From positions 29,766 through 93,765 of the forward strand of contig DASPQV010000041.1 in the NCBI GenBank assembly GCA_035624785.1: a stretch of 64,000 nt of DNA, read 5' to 3'. Positions 42,444 through 50,376 of this stretch are shown here, in pieces (the first letter of the stretch is position 1; each line of letters opens with the position of its first letter). Below the pieces are notes generated by a model, which made no database searches, was not told the DNA's origin, and was given only the letters and a program-made list of their open reading frames with translations. Position numbers and translations under genes: made by a program. The DNA is from JAJZNI01 sp035624785. Lineage in GTDB: Bacteria; Chloroflexota; Dormibacteria; Aeolococcales; Aeolococcaceae.

Positions 42444-43384
42444 TGCGCCTAGTCATCGCCCTGGGCGGCAACGCCCTGATCCGACGAGGACAGGCTCCCG
42501 ACCTGGAGGTGCAGCGCCACAACCTCGGCGCCGCGGTCCATTCCCTGGCTCGGCTCATCGGTGACCACCAGGTGGCGGTGACCCACGGCAACGGTCCTCA
42601 GGTGGGCCTTCTGGCGCTGCAGAGCGCGACCCTGGCCGGGGTCGAGCCCTATCCCCTGGACGTGCTCGACGCGGAGTCGGCGGGGATGATCGGCTACCTC
42701 CTCCAGGTGGAGCTGGGCAACGCCCTGGGTGACCGGAGTGTCGCCACCCTGCTCACCGAGGTGGTGGTCGAGCCCGGCGACGCGGCCTTCGAGCACCCGA
42801 CCAAGTTCATCGGGCCTGTCTACGAGGAGAGCACCGCGCATCGCATGGCCCGGGCAATGCACTGGACGGTCCATCGCGACGGCACCGGCTGGCGCCGGGT
42901 CGTGCCGTCTCCCCGGCCTCGGGAAATCCGTGAGCTCGGCGCCATCCGGATCCTCTTCGAGGCGGGGGTGGTCGTGGTCTGCGCCGGCGGCGGTGGGGTG
43001 CCGGTGGTCATCGACCGCGGAGGCATCGTGCGCGGCATCGAGGCGGTGGTCGACAAGGACCTGGCCAGCGCCCTGCTCGCCGAGCGGCTCAACGCCGACG
43101 CCCTCCTTCTTCTCACCGACGTCGAGGGTGTCCAGGAGGGCTTCGGCACCCCCGCCGCCCGGACCATCCGCCGGCTCTTCACCGACGAGCTGGAGGGCCT
43201 GAGCCTGCCCGACGGCTCCATGGGCCCCAAGGTGACCGCGGCCCGCCAGTTTGCTGAGCGCACCGGCGGCATGGCGGGGATCGGCCGCCTCGAGGATGGC
43301 AACGCGATCCTGGCCGGCGACGCGGGAACCCTGATCCTTCCCCGCGCCCGGCGCACCCTGAGCTCCCACACCAGCGCCGCCTGA
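42443..43384 (+). CDS. arcC: Carbamate kinase
   Basis: A 313-residue amino acid kinase that interconverts carbamoyl phosphate plus ADP with carbamate plus ATP. N-terminal LVIALGGNALIRRGQ, VTHGNGPQVGLLALQ, AGGGGVPVV and KDLASALLAERLNAD are family signatures, and GSMGPKVTAA ends the nucleotide site. It is usually catabolic (arginine deiminase, allantoin or agmatine routes). No arginine deiminase is nearby; the convergent neighbour is ornithine carbamoyltransferase. The 3' end carries a tandem duplication across the stop codon. Confidence 0.92.
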   Translation: MRLVIALGGNALIRRGQAPDLEVQRHNLGAAVHSLARLIGDHQVAVTHGNGPQVGLLALQSATLAGVEPYPLDVLDAESAGMIGYLLQVELGNALGDRSVATLLTEVVVEPGDAAFEHPTKFIGPVYEESTAHRMARAMHWTVHRDGTGWRRVVPSPRPREIRELGAIRILFEAGVVVVCAGGGGVPVVIDRGGIVRGIEAVVDKDLASALLAERLNADALLLLTDVEGVQEGFGTPAARTIRRLFTDELEGLSLPDGSMGPKVTAARQFAERTGGMAGIGRLEDGNAILAGDAGTLILPRARRTLSSHTSAA

Positions 43385-43403
43385 GCTCCCACACCAGCGC
43401 CGC
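43358..43403. repeat. Perfect 23-bp tandem duplication at the arcC stop codon
   Basis: Bases 43358-43380 are repeated exactly at 43381-43403, and the first five bases of a third copy follow. The unit begins CTGAGCTCCCACACC. Because 23 is not a multiple of three, the second copy puts the stop TGA (43382-43384) in frame at the junction. The identity suggests a recent event. Confidence 0.9.
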
Positions 43404-43436
43404 CTGAGACAGGTTCGCTCGCCCGGGGCGAGCGGC

Positions 43437-44396
43437 TTACCCGGCGGCGGTCAGACGGCCGGTGATCAGGCAGAGCAGGACGGCCTGGGCGCTGGGCAGC
43501 CGGTTGGCGGCCTGCTGGAACACCCGGGAACGGGGCCCGTCGATGACCTCGGCCGCGACCTCCTCGCCGCGATGGGCCGGCAGGCAGTGCAGGAAGACGC
43601 AATCCGGCTTGGCCTTCGCCATCAGCTCCGGGGTGACCCGGTAGCTCTCGAAGGCCCGGGTTCTCGCGGCGCGCTCCCCCTCCGGCACGCCCATGGAGAG
43701 CCAGACATCGGTGTACACGCAATCTGCGCCGTCCACCGCCTCCTCGGGACGCTCGGTGATCAGCACCTCGGTGCCGCTTCGCGCCGCGACGGCCCGGGCG
43801 CCCTCCACCACCTCCGGGTCCGGAGCGTATCCGGGCGGCGAGGCCACCGCGATCGAGACGCCGGTGGCCGCACAGCCCTCGATCAGGCTGTGGGCGACGT
43901 TGGCGCCGTCGCCGACGTAGGCGAGCCGGTGGCCGTCCAGCTCTCCCCAGAGCTGCCGCAGGGTGAGCAGGTCGCCGACCGCCTGGCAGGGATGGTGACC
44001 GTCGGTCAGGGCGTTGATCACCGGGATGCTGGAGGCTGCGGCATAGCGCCGAACCTCCTGGTCCGAGTAGGTGCGGATCACGAAGGCGCTGGCGTAGCCG
44101 CTGATCACCCGCGCCGTGTCCTCGATGGTCTCGCCGCGTCCCAGCTGAAGCTCACCGGGGCCGACCGCGATCGGGGTCCCGCCCAGGCGAACCACGGCGG
44201 TCGCGAAGGAGACGCGGGTCCTGGTCGACGGTTTGTTGAAGAAGAGCACCACGGTCCGCCCGGCCAGCCGGCCGGCCTCCTCGAGCGGCCGCTCGGAAAG
44301 CTCCTGGGCCACGTCGACGAGCAGGCTCACACTGCCGGCATCGAGGTCGGCGAGCCGGAGAAGATGACGCGCGGTCCGGGGCGGTGCGTCGCTCAT
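43437..44396 (-). CDS. argF: Ornithine carbamoyltransferase
   Basis: A 319-residue transcarbamylase making citrulline from ornithine and carbamoyl phosphate. The phosphate-binding loop is NKPSTRTRVSF, GHHPCQAVGDLLT and the ornithine-loop region (DVWLSMG) follow, and FLHCLPAHRGEE gives the HCLP signature. It fills the gap in the argCJBDRGH operon 10 kb away. ATG 44396 gives the usual N-terminus; an in-frame GTG lies nine codons upstream. It is the third gene of a minus-strand run after DegV and a zinc-ribbon gene, and converges on arcC. No ARG box is visible before it. Confidence 0.92.
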   Translation of the reverse strand: MSDAPPRTARHLLRLADLDAGSVSLLVDVAQELSERPLEEAGRLAGRTVVLFFNKPSTRTRVSFATAVVRLGGTPIAVGPGELQLGRGETIEDTARVISGYASAFVIRTYSDQEVRRYAAASSIPVINALTDGHHPCQAVGDLLTLRQLWGELDGHRLAYVGDGANVAHSLIEGCAATGVSIAVASPPGYAPDPEVVEGARAVAARSGTEVLITERPEEAVDGADCVYTDVWLSMGVPEGERAARTRAFESYRVTPELMAKAKPDCVFLHCLPAHRGEEVAAEVIDGPRSRVFQQAANRLPSAQAVLLCLITGRLTAAG

Positions 44397-44473
44397 GGCC
44401 TGTCCCAGCGCGCATGGTGCCACACCCGGGGGGGCCGCCCGAGCCGGTGGGCCGCCCGAGCTGGCGTGACGCC

Positions 44474-44851
44474 CTACTCCTCAGCGCTCGGGCTGCCTCC
44501 CTCGTGCAGCCGCCGCATGCCCTCCTCGATGGCGAAGCGCGTCTCGCAGATTGGGCACTCGACATACGCGGCCAGCTCGTCGTCGAGGGGTGGCAGCATC
44601 TCCGCGGCGCAATGGGGGCACACCAGGATGGGCGGCTCCAGCTCGGCGTCGCGACGCATCGCCCGTGCCGCCTCGGCGAGGTCGACGGCCACCGACTGGC
44701 ACTCGGCGCACACGAAGGTGGCGCGGCTGTCGTCGTGCTCCAGGTAGCGGCGCTGAGAGTCCACGATCAGCGGCGCGTTCAGCGCCTCGAAGCGGCCTCC
44801 GCTGCAGCCGTTGGGGCACTGGAGGTTGCCGCCGTGCTGGACCTCGCTCAT
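44474..44851 (-). CDS. Zinc-ribbon-rich small protein
   Basis: A 125-residue protein with four Cys pairs: CPNGC (about 12-16), CAEC (about 48-51), CPHC (about 78-81) and CPIC (about 97-100). They would form two zinc ribbons. The acidic C-terminus ends in a Glu/Ser-rich tail. No membrane segment or known enzymatic motif. It starts 15 bases after the DegV stop. Likely a nucleic-acid- or protein-binding adaptor; not assigned to a family. Confidence 0.7.
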   Translation of the reverse strand: MSEVQHGGNLQCPNGCSGGRFEALNAPLIVDSQRRYLEHDDSRATFVCAECQSVAVDLAEAARAMRRDAELEPPILVCPHCAAEMLPPLDDELAAYVECPICETRFAIEEGMRRLHEGGSPSAEE

Positions 44852-44866
44852 CCGGGGCTCCGCAGC

Positions 44867-45724
44867 TCAGCCCTCGAGCACCGAGGCGGGATGGAAGCCG
44901 ATGCCGAAGGCGCCGGGGCCAGCATGGCAGCCGAGGACCGCACCCACCTCGACGATGCCCGGCTTCTCACCGGTGATCCTCGCGACCCTCTCGGCGACCG
45001 CCTCGGCCTGCTCCGGGCTGGCCGCGTGAGCGGCGAAGACGGTCGTCTTGCCCCACCGCTCGGTCGCGCTCCTGACCTCCTCGACCAGCCGCTCGAGGGC
45101 ACGCGGGTAGGTGCGGACGCGGTCCATGGCCTCCACCTTGCCGTCGACCAGGGTGAGGATCGGCTTGATGTTGAGGATGCTGCCCAGGAGGGCGCGGGCG
45201 CCCCCGATCCGGCCGCCTCTCCTCAGGTACTCGAGGGTCTCCAGGGTGAAGACCAGCTTCTGGGTGCGGCGCAGCCGCTCCAGGGCGGCGAGGACCTGAT
45301 CGGCGCTGGCGCCCCGGTCCCGGAGCGTCACCGCCACCCTCACCGCCGCGGTGTGGCAGGGCCCCACCGATTCCGTGTCGACCACCCGTATGTCCAGGTC
45401 GGGCAGTGCCTCCCTGGCCTGCATGGCGGACGAGTAGGTCCCGCTCAGCCCCGCGGAGATGGTGGTGCAGATGATCGTCTCCGCCTCCTCGCCGAGCCTG
45501 CGGAAGACGGCCTCGAACTCGGCCGGCGTCGGCTGGGAGGTGTGCGGGTGGTGGGGGTCGACGCGCATCCGCTGGTAGAACTCGGCCGTCGAGATCTCGA
45601 CGCCGTCGAGAAGCTCATCCTCACCGAAGATCACCCGGAGGGGCACGACGGTCAAGCCGAGCTCGGCCGCGTAGGCGCGGTCCAGGTCGGCCGTGCTGTC
45701 GCACACCAGCCGCAGGCGATCCAC
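44867..45724 (-). CDS. DegV family fatty-acid-binding protein
   Basis: A 285-residue DegV/FakB-type protein. N-terminal LRLVCDSTADL, the TSQPTPAEF loop that holds the ligand head group, ICTTISAGLSGTYSSA and the C-terminal CHAGPGAFGIGF block are all present. In Firmicutes FakB binds a fatty acid for phosphorylation by FakA; no fakA is seen here. GTG 45724 gives the standard start; TTG 45742 would add six residues. It is divergent from coaX with a gap of about 70 bases. Confidence 0.88.
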   Translation of the reverse strand: MDRLRLVCDSTADLDRAYAAELGLTVVPLRVIFGEDELLDGVEISTAEFYQRMRVDPHHPHTSQPTPAEFEAVFRRLGEEAETIICTTISAGLSGTYSSAMQAREALPDLDIRVVDTESVGPCHTAAVRVAVTLRDRGASADQVLAALERLRRTQKLVFTLETLEYLRRGGRIGGARALLGSILNIKPILTLVDGKVEAMDRVRTYPRALERLVEEVRSATERWGKTTVFAAHAASPEQAEAVAERVARITGEKPGIVEVGAVLGCHAGPGAFGIGFHPASVLEG

Positions 45725-45793
45725 TGGCGCGATCGTAACCAAGTGGAGGCCGGTTGGAAGTCGCCCCGTCGCGCTGCACTAGTATCCGGCTGC

Positions 45794-46561
45794 ATGCTCC
45801 TGGCGGTCGACGTCGGCAACACCGACACGGTCCTCGGGGTCTTCGACGGGACCGCGATGGTCGTCGACTTCAGGATCCACACCGAGGCCCGGGCCAGCGG
45901 CGCTGAGCTGGGACTGCTGGTCACCGCGCTGCTCCGCGGCGCCGGCGTCGACCCGGCTGCGATCACCGCGGTGGCGGTGAGCAACGTCGTCCCCGACCTC
46001 TCGCGGAGCCTGGACGAGCTGGCCCACCGCAACTTCGGGTGCGACCCGCTGGTGGTGGGACCAGGCATCCGGACCGGGATCCGGATCCTCTACGACGATC
46101 CCTCCCAGGTCGGCGGCGATCGGATCGCCAACGCCATCGCCGTCCAACACCGCTACGGCGGTCCGGCGATCATCTGCGACTTCGGCACCGCCACCAGCGT
46201 CGACGCCATCGACGCGGCCGGTGACTACCTGGGCGGGGCCATCGCCCCCGGCATCCTGGTGAGCCATGAGGCCCTGGTGGAGCGAGCGGCTCGCCTCTCC
46301 AGGGTGGATTTCGCCGCCCCGGACACCGTCCTGGGCCGGAACACCCGGGTCTCGATGCAGGCGGGACTGGTCTTCGGCTACGCGGGGCTCGTCGAGGGGC
46401 TGGTGACCCGGATGCGCCGTGAGGTGGGCGCGGACGCCAAGCTCATCCTGACCGGTGGGTTGGCTCCGCTGATGGCCGGTCTGATCCCCGGGGTCCATGC
46501 CACCGACGAATCACTGACCCTGGTCGGCCTCCGCCTCCTCTACGAGCTCAACGCCGGGTGA
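45794..46561 (+). CDS. coaX: Type III pantothenate kinase
   Basis: A 255-residue ASKHA-fold kinase that starts CoA synthesis from pantothenate. The phosphate-1 motif is LLAVDVGNTDTVLGVF, GGDRIANAIA follows, and phosphate-2 is CDFGTATSVDAI; GGAIAPGI lines the pantothenate site. Type III enzymes are not inhibited by CoA and need a monovalent cation. TAGTAT (45780-45785) lies eight bases before the ATG. The gene heads a plus-strand coaX-dusB run. Confidence 0.93.
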   Translation: MLLAVDVGNTDTVLGVFDGTAMVVDFRIHTEARASGAELGLLVTALLRGAGVDPAAITAVAVSNVVPDLSRSLDELAHRNFGCDPLVVGPGIRTGIRILYDDPSQVGGDRIANAIAVQHRYGGPAIICDFGTATSVDAIDAAGDYLGGAIAPGILVSHEALVERAARLSRVDFAAPDTVLGRNTRVSMQAGLVFGYAGLVEGLVTRMRREVGADAKLILTGGLAPLMAGLIPGVHATDESLTLVGLRLLYELNAG

Positions 46562-46607
46562 AAACCCGCGGGTCTCTGGCTCGGAGGGCTGGCACTAGGC
46601 TGGGGGG

Positions 46608-47690
46608 ATGCGCCGCCCCGTGAGCCCGACCACCATCACCTCTCCCCGCGGGAGGACCGCCTCCCCGACGGCCGGCCCCCTCCGGGTCGGCGGGCTCGAG
46701 CTGGATTCCCGCGTCCTGGTGGCCCCGATGGTGGGCATCACCGACGCCCCCTTCCGGCGCCTCGCCAGGGAGCTGGGCGCCGGGCTGGTCTTCGTGGAGA
46801 TGGTGGCCGCGGAGGCGGTGGTCCGGCACATACCCCGGACCATGGAGCTGCTGAGCTTCGAGCCGGGGGTGAGCCCGGTGGCCGCCCAGCTGGTCGGCAG
46901 CGATCCCGCGGTGATGGCGGAGGCCGCCGCCATCTGCGCCGAGAGGGGCGCCGTGATGGTCGACGTGAACCTCGGCTGCCCCGTCCCGACGGTGACCAAC
47001 CGGGGATCTGGCGCCGCCCTGGCCAGGGACCCGTCCGCCACTCAGCGGGTGGTCGCCGCCATGGCGCGGGCAGTGCCGGTGCCCGTGACCGCCAAGCTGC
47101 GGCTGGGTTGGGACCAGGCGTCGATCAACGCGGTCGAGCTGTCCAGAGCGCTGGAGGATGCCGGCTGCGCCATGGTCACCGTCCACGGCCGGACCCGGGC
47201 CCAGCGCTACCTCGGGAGGGCCGACTGGAGTGAGATCGCCCGGGTCAGGGAGGCGGTCGGGATCCCGGTGGTGGGCAGCGGGGACGTGGCCGACGTCCAG
47301 GAGATCCGCCGCCGGCTCCAGCAGGGGGTGGTCGACGCGGTGATGATCGCGCGCGGCGCCCTTGGCAACCTCTGGCTGATCCGGCAGGCGAGCCACCATG
47401 TCGCCACCGGGGAGCTGCTTCCCGACCTCGGCTTCGCCGAGCGGATCGAGCTGACCAGGCGCCACCTCGAATTGCTGATCGACCACTACGGGGAGCGCCG
47501 CGCCCTGATCGTGGGCAGGAAGTACGTGGCCTGGACCATCCGGGGCTGCGCCGGGGCGGCACGGCTTCGTGCCATGGTCCAGACGCTCACCACCCGAACC
47601 GATCTCGAGACCATCCTGGAGCTGGCCCTCCATGCCGGCCTCGGCCCCCAGGGCTGGTTCCAGCCCGTGTTCACGAGTGGGCACGGATGA
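46608..47690 (+). CDS. dusB: tRNA-dihydrouridine synthase (DusB type)
   Basis: A 360-residue flavoenzyme that reduces uridines in the tRNA D-loop with NADPH. VLVAPMVGITDAPFRRLAR is the FMN-barrel start, the catalytic Cys is in DVNLGCPVPTVTNRGSGAAL, and VHGRTRAQRYLG plus VGSGDV follow. A 25-residue Pro/Ser/Thr-rich N-terminal extension precedes the usual start. TAGGCT (46596-46601) lies exactly six bases before the ATG, with G6 between, so it is either leaderless or uses the G-run. Confidence 0.9.
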   Translation: MRRPVSPTTITSPRGRTASPTAGPLRVGGLELDSRVLVAPMVGITDAPFRRLARELGAGLVFVEMVAAEAVVRHIPRTMELLSFEPGVSPVAAQLVGSDPAVMAEAAAICAERGAVMVDVNLGCPVPTVTNRGSGAALARDPSATQRVVAAMARAVPVPVTAKLRLGWDQASINAVELSRALEDAGCAMVTVHGRTRAQRYLGRADWSEIARVREAVGIPVVGSGDVADVQEIRRRLQQGVVDAVMIARGALGNLWLIRQASHHVATGELLPDLGFAERIELTRRHLELLIDHYGERRALIVGRKYVAWTIRGCAGAARLRAMVQTLTTRTDLETILELALHAGLGPQGWFQPVFTSGHG

Positions 47691-47783
47691 CCACCACCCG
47701 CAGCTGCACCGCAGCCGCACCCGGGGTGGCCGGCCGCGGGCAGGGCCCGTCCCTCCCCAGCGGCCGAGCCATCGCGAAGGCAT

Positions 47784-47855
47784 AAAAAGAGGGCGCCCCT
47801 GGAAGACCAGAGACGCCCCGAGAGGGGGGGCTATGGGATGCGATCCTGGATCGCT
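47784..47855 (-). ncRNA. Candidate C-rich small RNA in the dusB-greA gap
   Basis: A minus-strand transcript unit of about 72 bases is predicted with promoter and terminator. After the promoter at 47862-47891 comes a hairpin GCGATC-CAG-GATCGC (47840-47854), then a single-stranded segment with seven C in a row, then a 12-bp terminator stem with an AAGA/TCTT loop (47791-47818) followed by TCTTTTTAT. GCCCC and GGGGC can form an alternative hairpin with the C-run in its loop. No open reading frame is present. C-rich sRNAs bind Shine-Dalgarno sequences, and the layout recalls 6C/B11 RNA of actinobacteria without matching it fully. Confidence 0.6.
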
Positions 47856-47861
47856 ACGACG

Positions 47862-47891
47862 ATGATAGGGAGCTTATCAGATCGAGGTCAA
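47862..47891 (-). promoter_or_regulatory. Promoter of the candidate small RNA
   Basis: On the minus strand TTGACC (47891-47886) and TATCAT (47867-47862) are 18 bases apart, one of the best promoter matches in the window. It points away from greA and has no protein gene within reach; the terminator lies about 75 bases downstream. Confidence 0.6.
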
Positions 47892-47948
47892 CCGGGTGGG
47901 GTCGCTTTGTTACGCGAACGTCGCCACCATCGTTTCACGTCGAGCGCC

Positions 47949-47954
47949 TATACT
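47949..47954 (+). promoter_or_regulatory. Putative -10 of greA
   Basis: TATACT points at greA, about 85 bases before its ATG; no convincing -35 is seen. The rest of the 47691-48039 gap holds the small RNA unit on the other strand and a weak AAGGT ribosome-binding site before the greA ATG. Confidence 0.4.
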
Positions 47955-48039
47955 CCGTCGCTCTTGCCGCTGATGCGCCGGGGCGCTCGGTGGCTTCACA
48001 TATCTTTGCACCGGGGTCACTCAGAAGGTCACGCAATAG

Positions 48040-48501
48040 ATGGACAAGCCCGTCCTGCTCACCAAGGAAGGCCTCGACAAGCTTCAGGCCGAGCTGGACC
48101 AGCTCCGGACGGTACGCCGCGGCGAGATCGCCGAACGGATCAAGTACGCGAAGGAGTTCGGTGACATCACCGAGAACGCCGAGTACGACGACGCCAAGAA
48201 CGAGCAGGGGATGCTCGAGGGCCGGATCCTGACCCTGGAGACCATGCTCCGCAACGCCGTCATCATCGAGCAGGGCCCCGAGGCGGGGGTGGTCCAGCTC
48301 GGCTCGACGGTCGAGGTCCGCGACGAGTACGGGGTTCAGGTCTTCACCATCGTCGGTCCCGCCGAGGTGGACGTTCCCGCCGGCCGGATCTCCATGGAGT
48401 CCCCGGTCGGCAAGGCGCTGCTGGGGCGCCGGGTGGGCGAGCAGGTGGCCGTCCAGAGCCCCGGCGGGACCAGGGAGCTCCAGGTCGTCAGGGTCCGGTA
48501 G
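48040..48501 (+). CDS. greA: Transcription elongation factor GreA
   Basis: A 153-residue GreA. The N-terminal coiled coil carries LTKEGLDKLQAELDQL and the tip region FGDITENAEYDDAKNEQGML with the acidic residues that stimulate RNA polymerase cleavage. The C-terminal FKBP-like domain ends with the typical ISMESPVGKALLGRRVGE. It rescues backtracked polymerase. Followed after 140 bases by lysS, a common greA-lysS order in actinobacteria. Confidence 0.95.
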   Translation: MDKPVLLTKEGLDKLQAELDQLRTVRRGEIAERIKYAKEFGDITENAEYDDAKNEQGMLEGRILTLETMLRNAVIIEQGPEAGVVQLGSTVEVRDEYGVQVFTIVGPAEVDVPAGRISMESPVGKALLGRRVGEQVAVQSPGGTRELQVVRVR

Positions 48502-48641
48502 TCCGGGCGCCGGCTCCGCGGACCGCGGGCCCCGAGCCGGAGGACCGGCCGGAGCGGCGGGCCGGGCCAGCCGGAGTTGCGTCCGGACCGGCGTGACTGG
48601 CGCCAGCCGGAGGGCGGGTCAGTCCGGCACCATAGCGACCG

Positions 48642-50168
48642 ATGTCCGGCGACGATCCCCTCATGGCTGAGCGCCGGCGGAAGGCCGACGCCCTCGCTGG
48701 CCTGGGGCTGCCCGTGTACAACGTGGACTTCCAGCCCGACCGGACCCTGGCCGAGGCCCAGCGCCAGCTCGACGACTGGGAGGCGACCGGCCCCACCCCC
48801 GAGGCGGAAGGGCCGAGGGTGGCCGTCGCCGGCAGGGTGATGCTCCACCGGCTCCAGGGGAGGAGCTGCTTCTCCCACCTGGAGGACGAATCAGGCCGCC
48901 TCCAGGTCTGGTTCCGCATCGACCGGCTGGGCCACGAACCCTTCGAGGCGGTCAAGCTGCTCGACCTGGGCGACATCATCGGGGTGGAGGGCACCCTGAT
49001 GCGCACCCGGCGGGGGGAGCCGACCGTCCTGGCGTCCGTCCTCACACCCCTGGTCAAGGCCCTCCGCCAGCCCCCCGAGAAGTTCCACGGTCTCCAGGAC
49101 CAGGAGACCCGCTACCGCAAGCGCTACTACGACCTGATGGCCAGCGTCAGTCAGCGGCAGCACTTCCGGGCCCGTTCCGAGATCCTGCGCTCGGCCCGGC
49201 GGACCCTGGACGGCCGGGGGTTCCTGGAGGTTGAGACCCCGGTCCTCCAGCTGATCCCCGGAGGCGGCCATGCCGTGCCTTTCCGGACTCATTGGAACGC
49301 CCTGCACACCGACGTCTACCTGCGCATCGCCATCGAGCTGCACCTCAAGAGGCTCCTGGTTGGCGGCTACCGGCGCGTCTACGAGATCGGCCGCGTGTTC
49401 CGCAACGAGGGGCTCTCGCCCCGGCACAACCCTGAGTTCACGATGCTCGAGGCCTACCAGGCCTACGGTGACTACGGGACGATGCGGGAGCTGACCGAGG
49501 CGATCGTGGTCGAGGCCGCCGGGGCGGTGCCTCCGGGGGTGGAGGGTGCGGCGGGCGCGCCGGGCGATCCGTTGCGGCGGCGCTACGGCGGCGGCGAGCT
49601 CGACCTCAATCCCCCCTTTCCGGCCCGCACCATGGCCGAGCTGATCGCGGAGCGCTGCGGCTTCGACCCGGTCCGCGCCTGGGACGACGGCAGCCTGCGG
49701 GAGCGCGCCCTGGGAGCGGGCGTGGAGCTCGACCCGGGGATGGGCCTCGGCACGATCTTCAACGAGGTCTACGAGCAGGCGGTCGAACGCACCCTCTTCG
49801 CCCCCACCTTCGTCCTCGACTACCCGGCTGAGGTCAGCCCGCTGGCCCGCCGGCGGAAGGACGATCCCCGCTTCGTGGAGCGCTTCGAGCTGGTGGTGGC
49901 CGGGCGGGAGCTGGCCAACGCCTTCAGCGAGCTCAACGACCCGATCGACCAGCGGGCCCGGTTCGAGGACCAGGCGAGGCTCAGGGCCGCCGGCGAGAGC
50001 GCCGCCCAGCCGCTCGACGAGGACTTCCTGGAGGCGATCGAGGCGGGCATGCCCCCCGCGGGCGGCCTGGGCATCGGCATGGACCGACTCACCATGCTGC
50101 TCACCGACAGCCCGGGGATCCGGGACGTCATTCTCTTCCCCACCATGAGGCCCGAGGAGCACGGGTGA
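48642..50168 (+). CDS. lysS: Lysyl-tRNA synthetase, class II
   Basis: A 508-residue class II enzyme. The N-terminal OB-fold anticodon domain (VAVAGRVMLHRLQGRSCFSHLEDESGRLQVWF) is followed by motif 1 around FLEVETPVLQ, motif 2 GRVFRNEGLSPRHNPEFTMLEAY, and motif 3 GLGIGMDRLTMLLTD. Full length for bacterial LysRS. The 140-base gap before it repeats GCCGGAG four times. The preferred start is ATG 48642; an internal ATG at codon 8 is possible. Confidence 0.95.
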   Translation: MSGDDPLMAERRRKADALAGLGLPVYNVDFQPDRTLAEAQRQLDDWEATGPTPEAEGPRVAVAGRVMLHRLQGRSCFSHLEDESGRLQVWFRIDRLGHEPFEAVKLLDLGDIIGVEGTLMRTRRGEPTVLASVLTPLVKALRQPPEKFHGLQDQETRYRKRYYDLMASVSQRQHFRARSEILRSARRTLDGRGFLEVETPVLQLIPGGGHAVPFRTHWNALHTDVYLRIAIELHLKRLLVGGYRRVYEIGRVFRNEGLSPRHNPEFTMLEAYQAYGDYGTMRELTEAIVVEAAGAVPPGVEGAAGAPGDPLRRRYGGGELDLNPPFPARTMAELIAERCGFDPVRAWDDGSLRERALGAGVELDPGMGLGTIFNEVYEQAVERTLFAPTFVLDYPAEVSPLARRRKDDPRFVERFELVVAGRELANAFSELNDPIDQRARFEDQARLRAAGESAAQPLDEDFLEAIEAGMPPAGGLGIGMDRLTMLLTDSPGIRDVILFPTMRPEEHG

Positions 50169-50243
50169 AGCTGGCAGCCGGCGCGTTGCGACCCGACCAC
50201 CGGGCGGCCCGGCCGGCCGAGGGCATCCCCTCTCGGCTGGGGC

Positions 50244-50268
50244 GGTTGCGGACTTTTGTGTCCACAGC
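50244..50268. repeat. 25-bp dispersed motif, copy 3 (lysS-serS gap)
   Basis: Starts GGTT, keeps GGA-N8-TCC and TGTCCACA, and matches copy 1 at 19 of 25 positions. It lies 75 bases after lysS in a 208-base gap. Flanking GGGGC/GCCCC can close a larger hairpin around it. Confidence 0.5.
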
Positions 50269-50376
50269 CCCTCCACGACGCGCCCGATCCCTCTCCGGTG
50301 GCGTTCCGGGCGGCAGACGCGATCGGGGAACCCCCGCGGTCCGGGGGGTCCCGGCCGTCCACCCCGGGGTGGCGGC

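Noticed and set aside
48502..48641. Repeated GCCGGAG (four times) before lysS as a regulatory array
   Set aside because: Spacing is irregular and the word is expected often in such GC-rich DNA.
50169..50376. Possible T-box leader before serS
   Set aside because: GGTGGC-like stretches occur, but I could not find the specifier loop and antiterminator in the right order.
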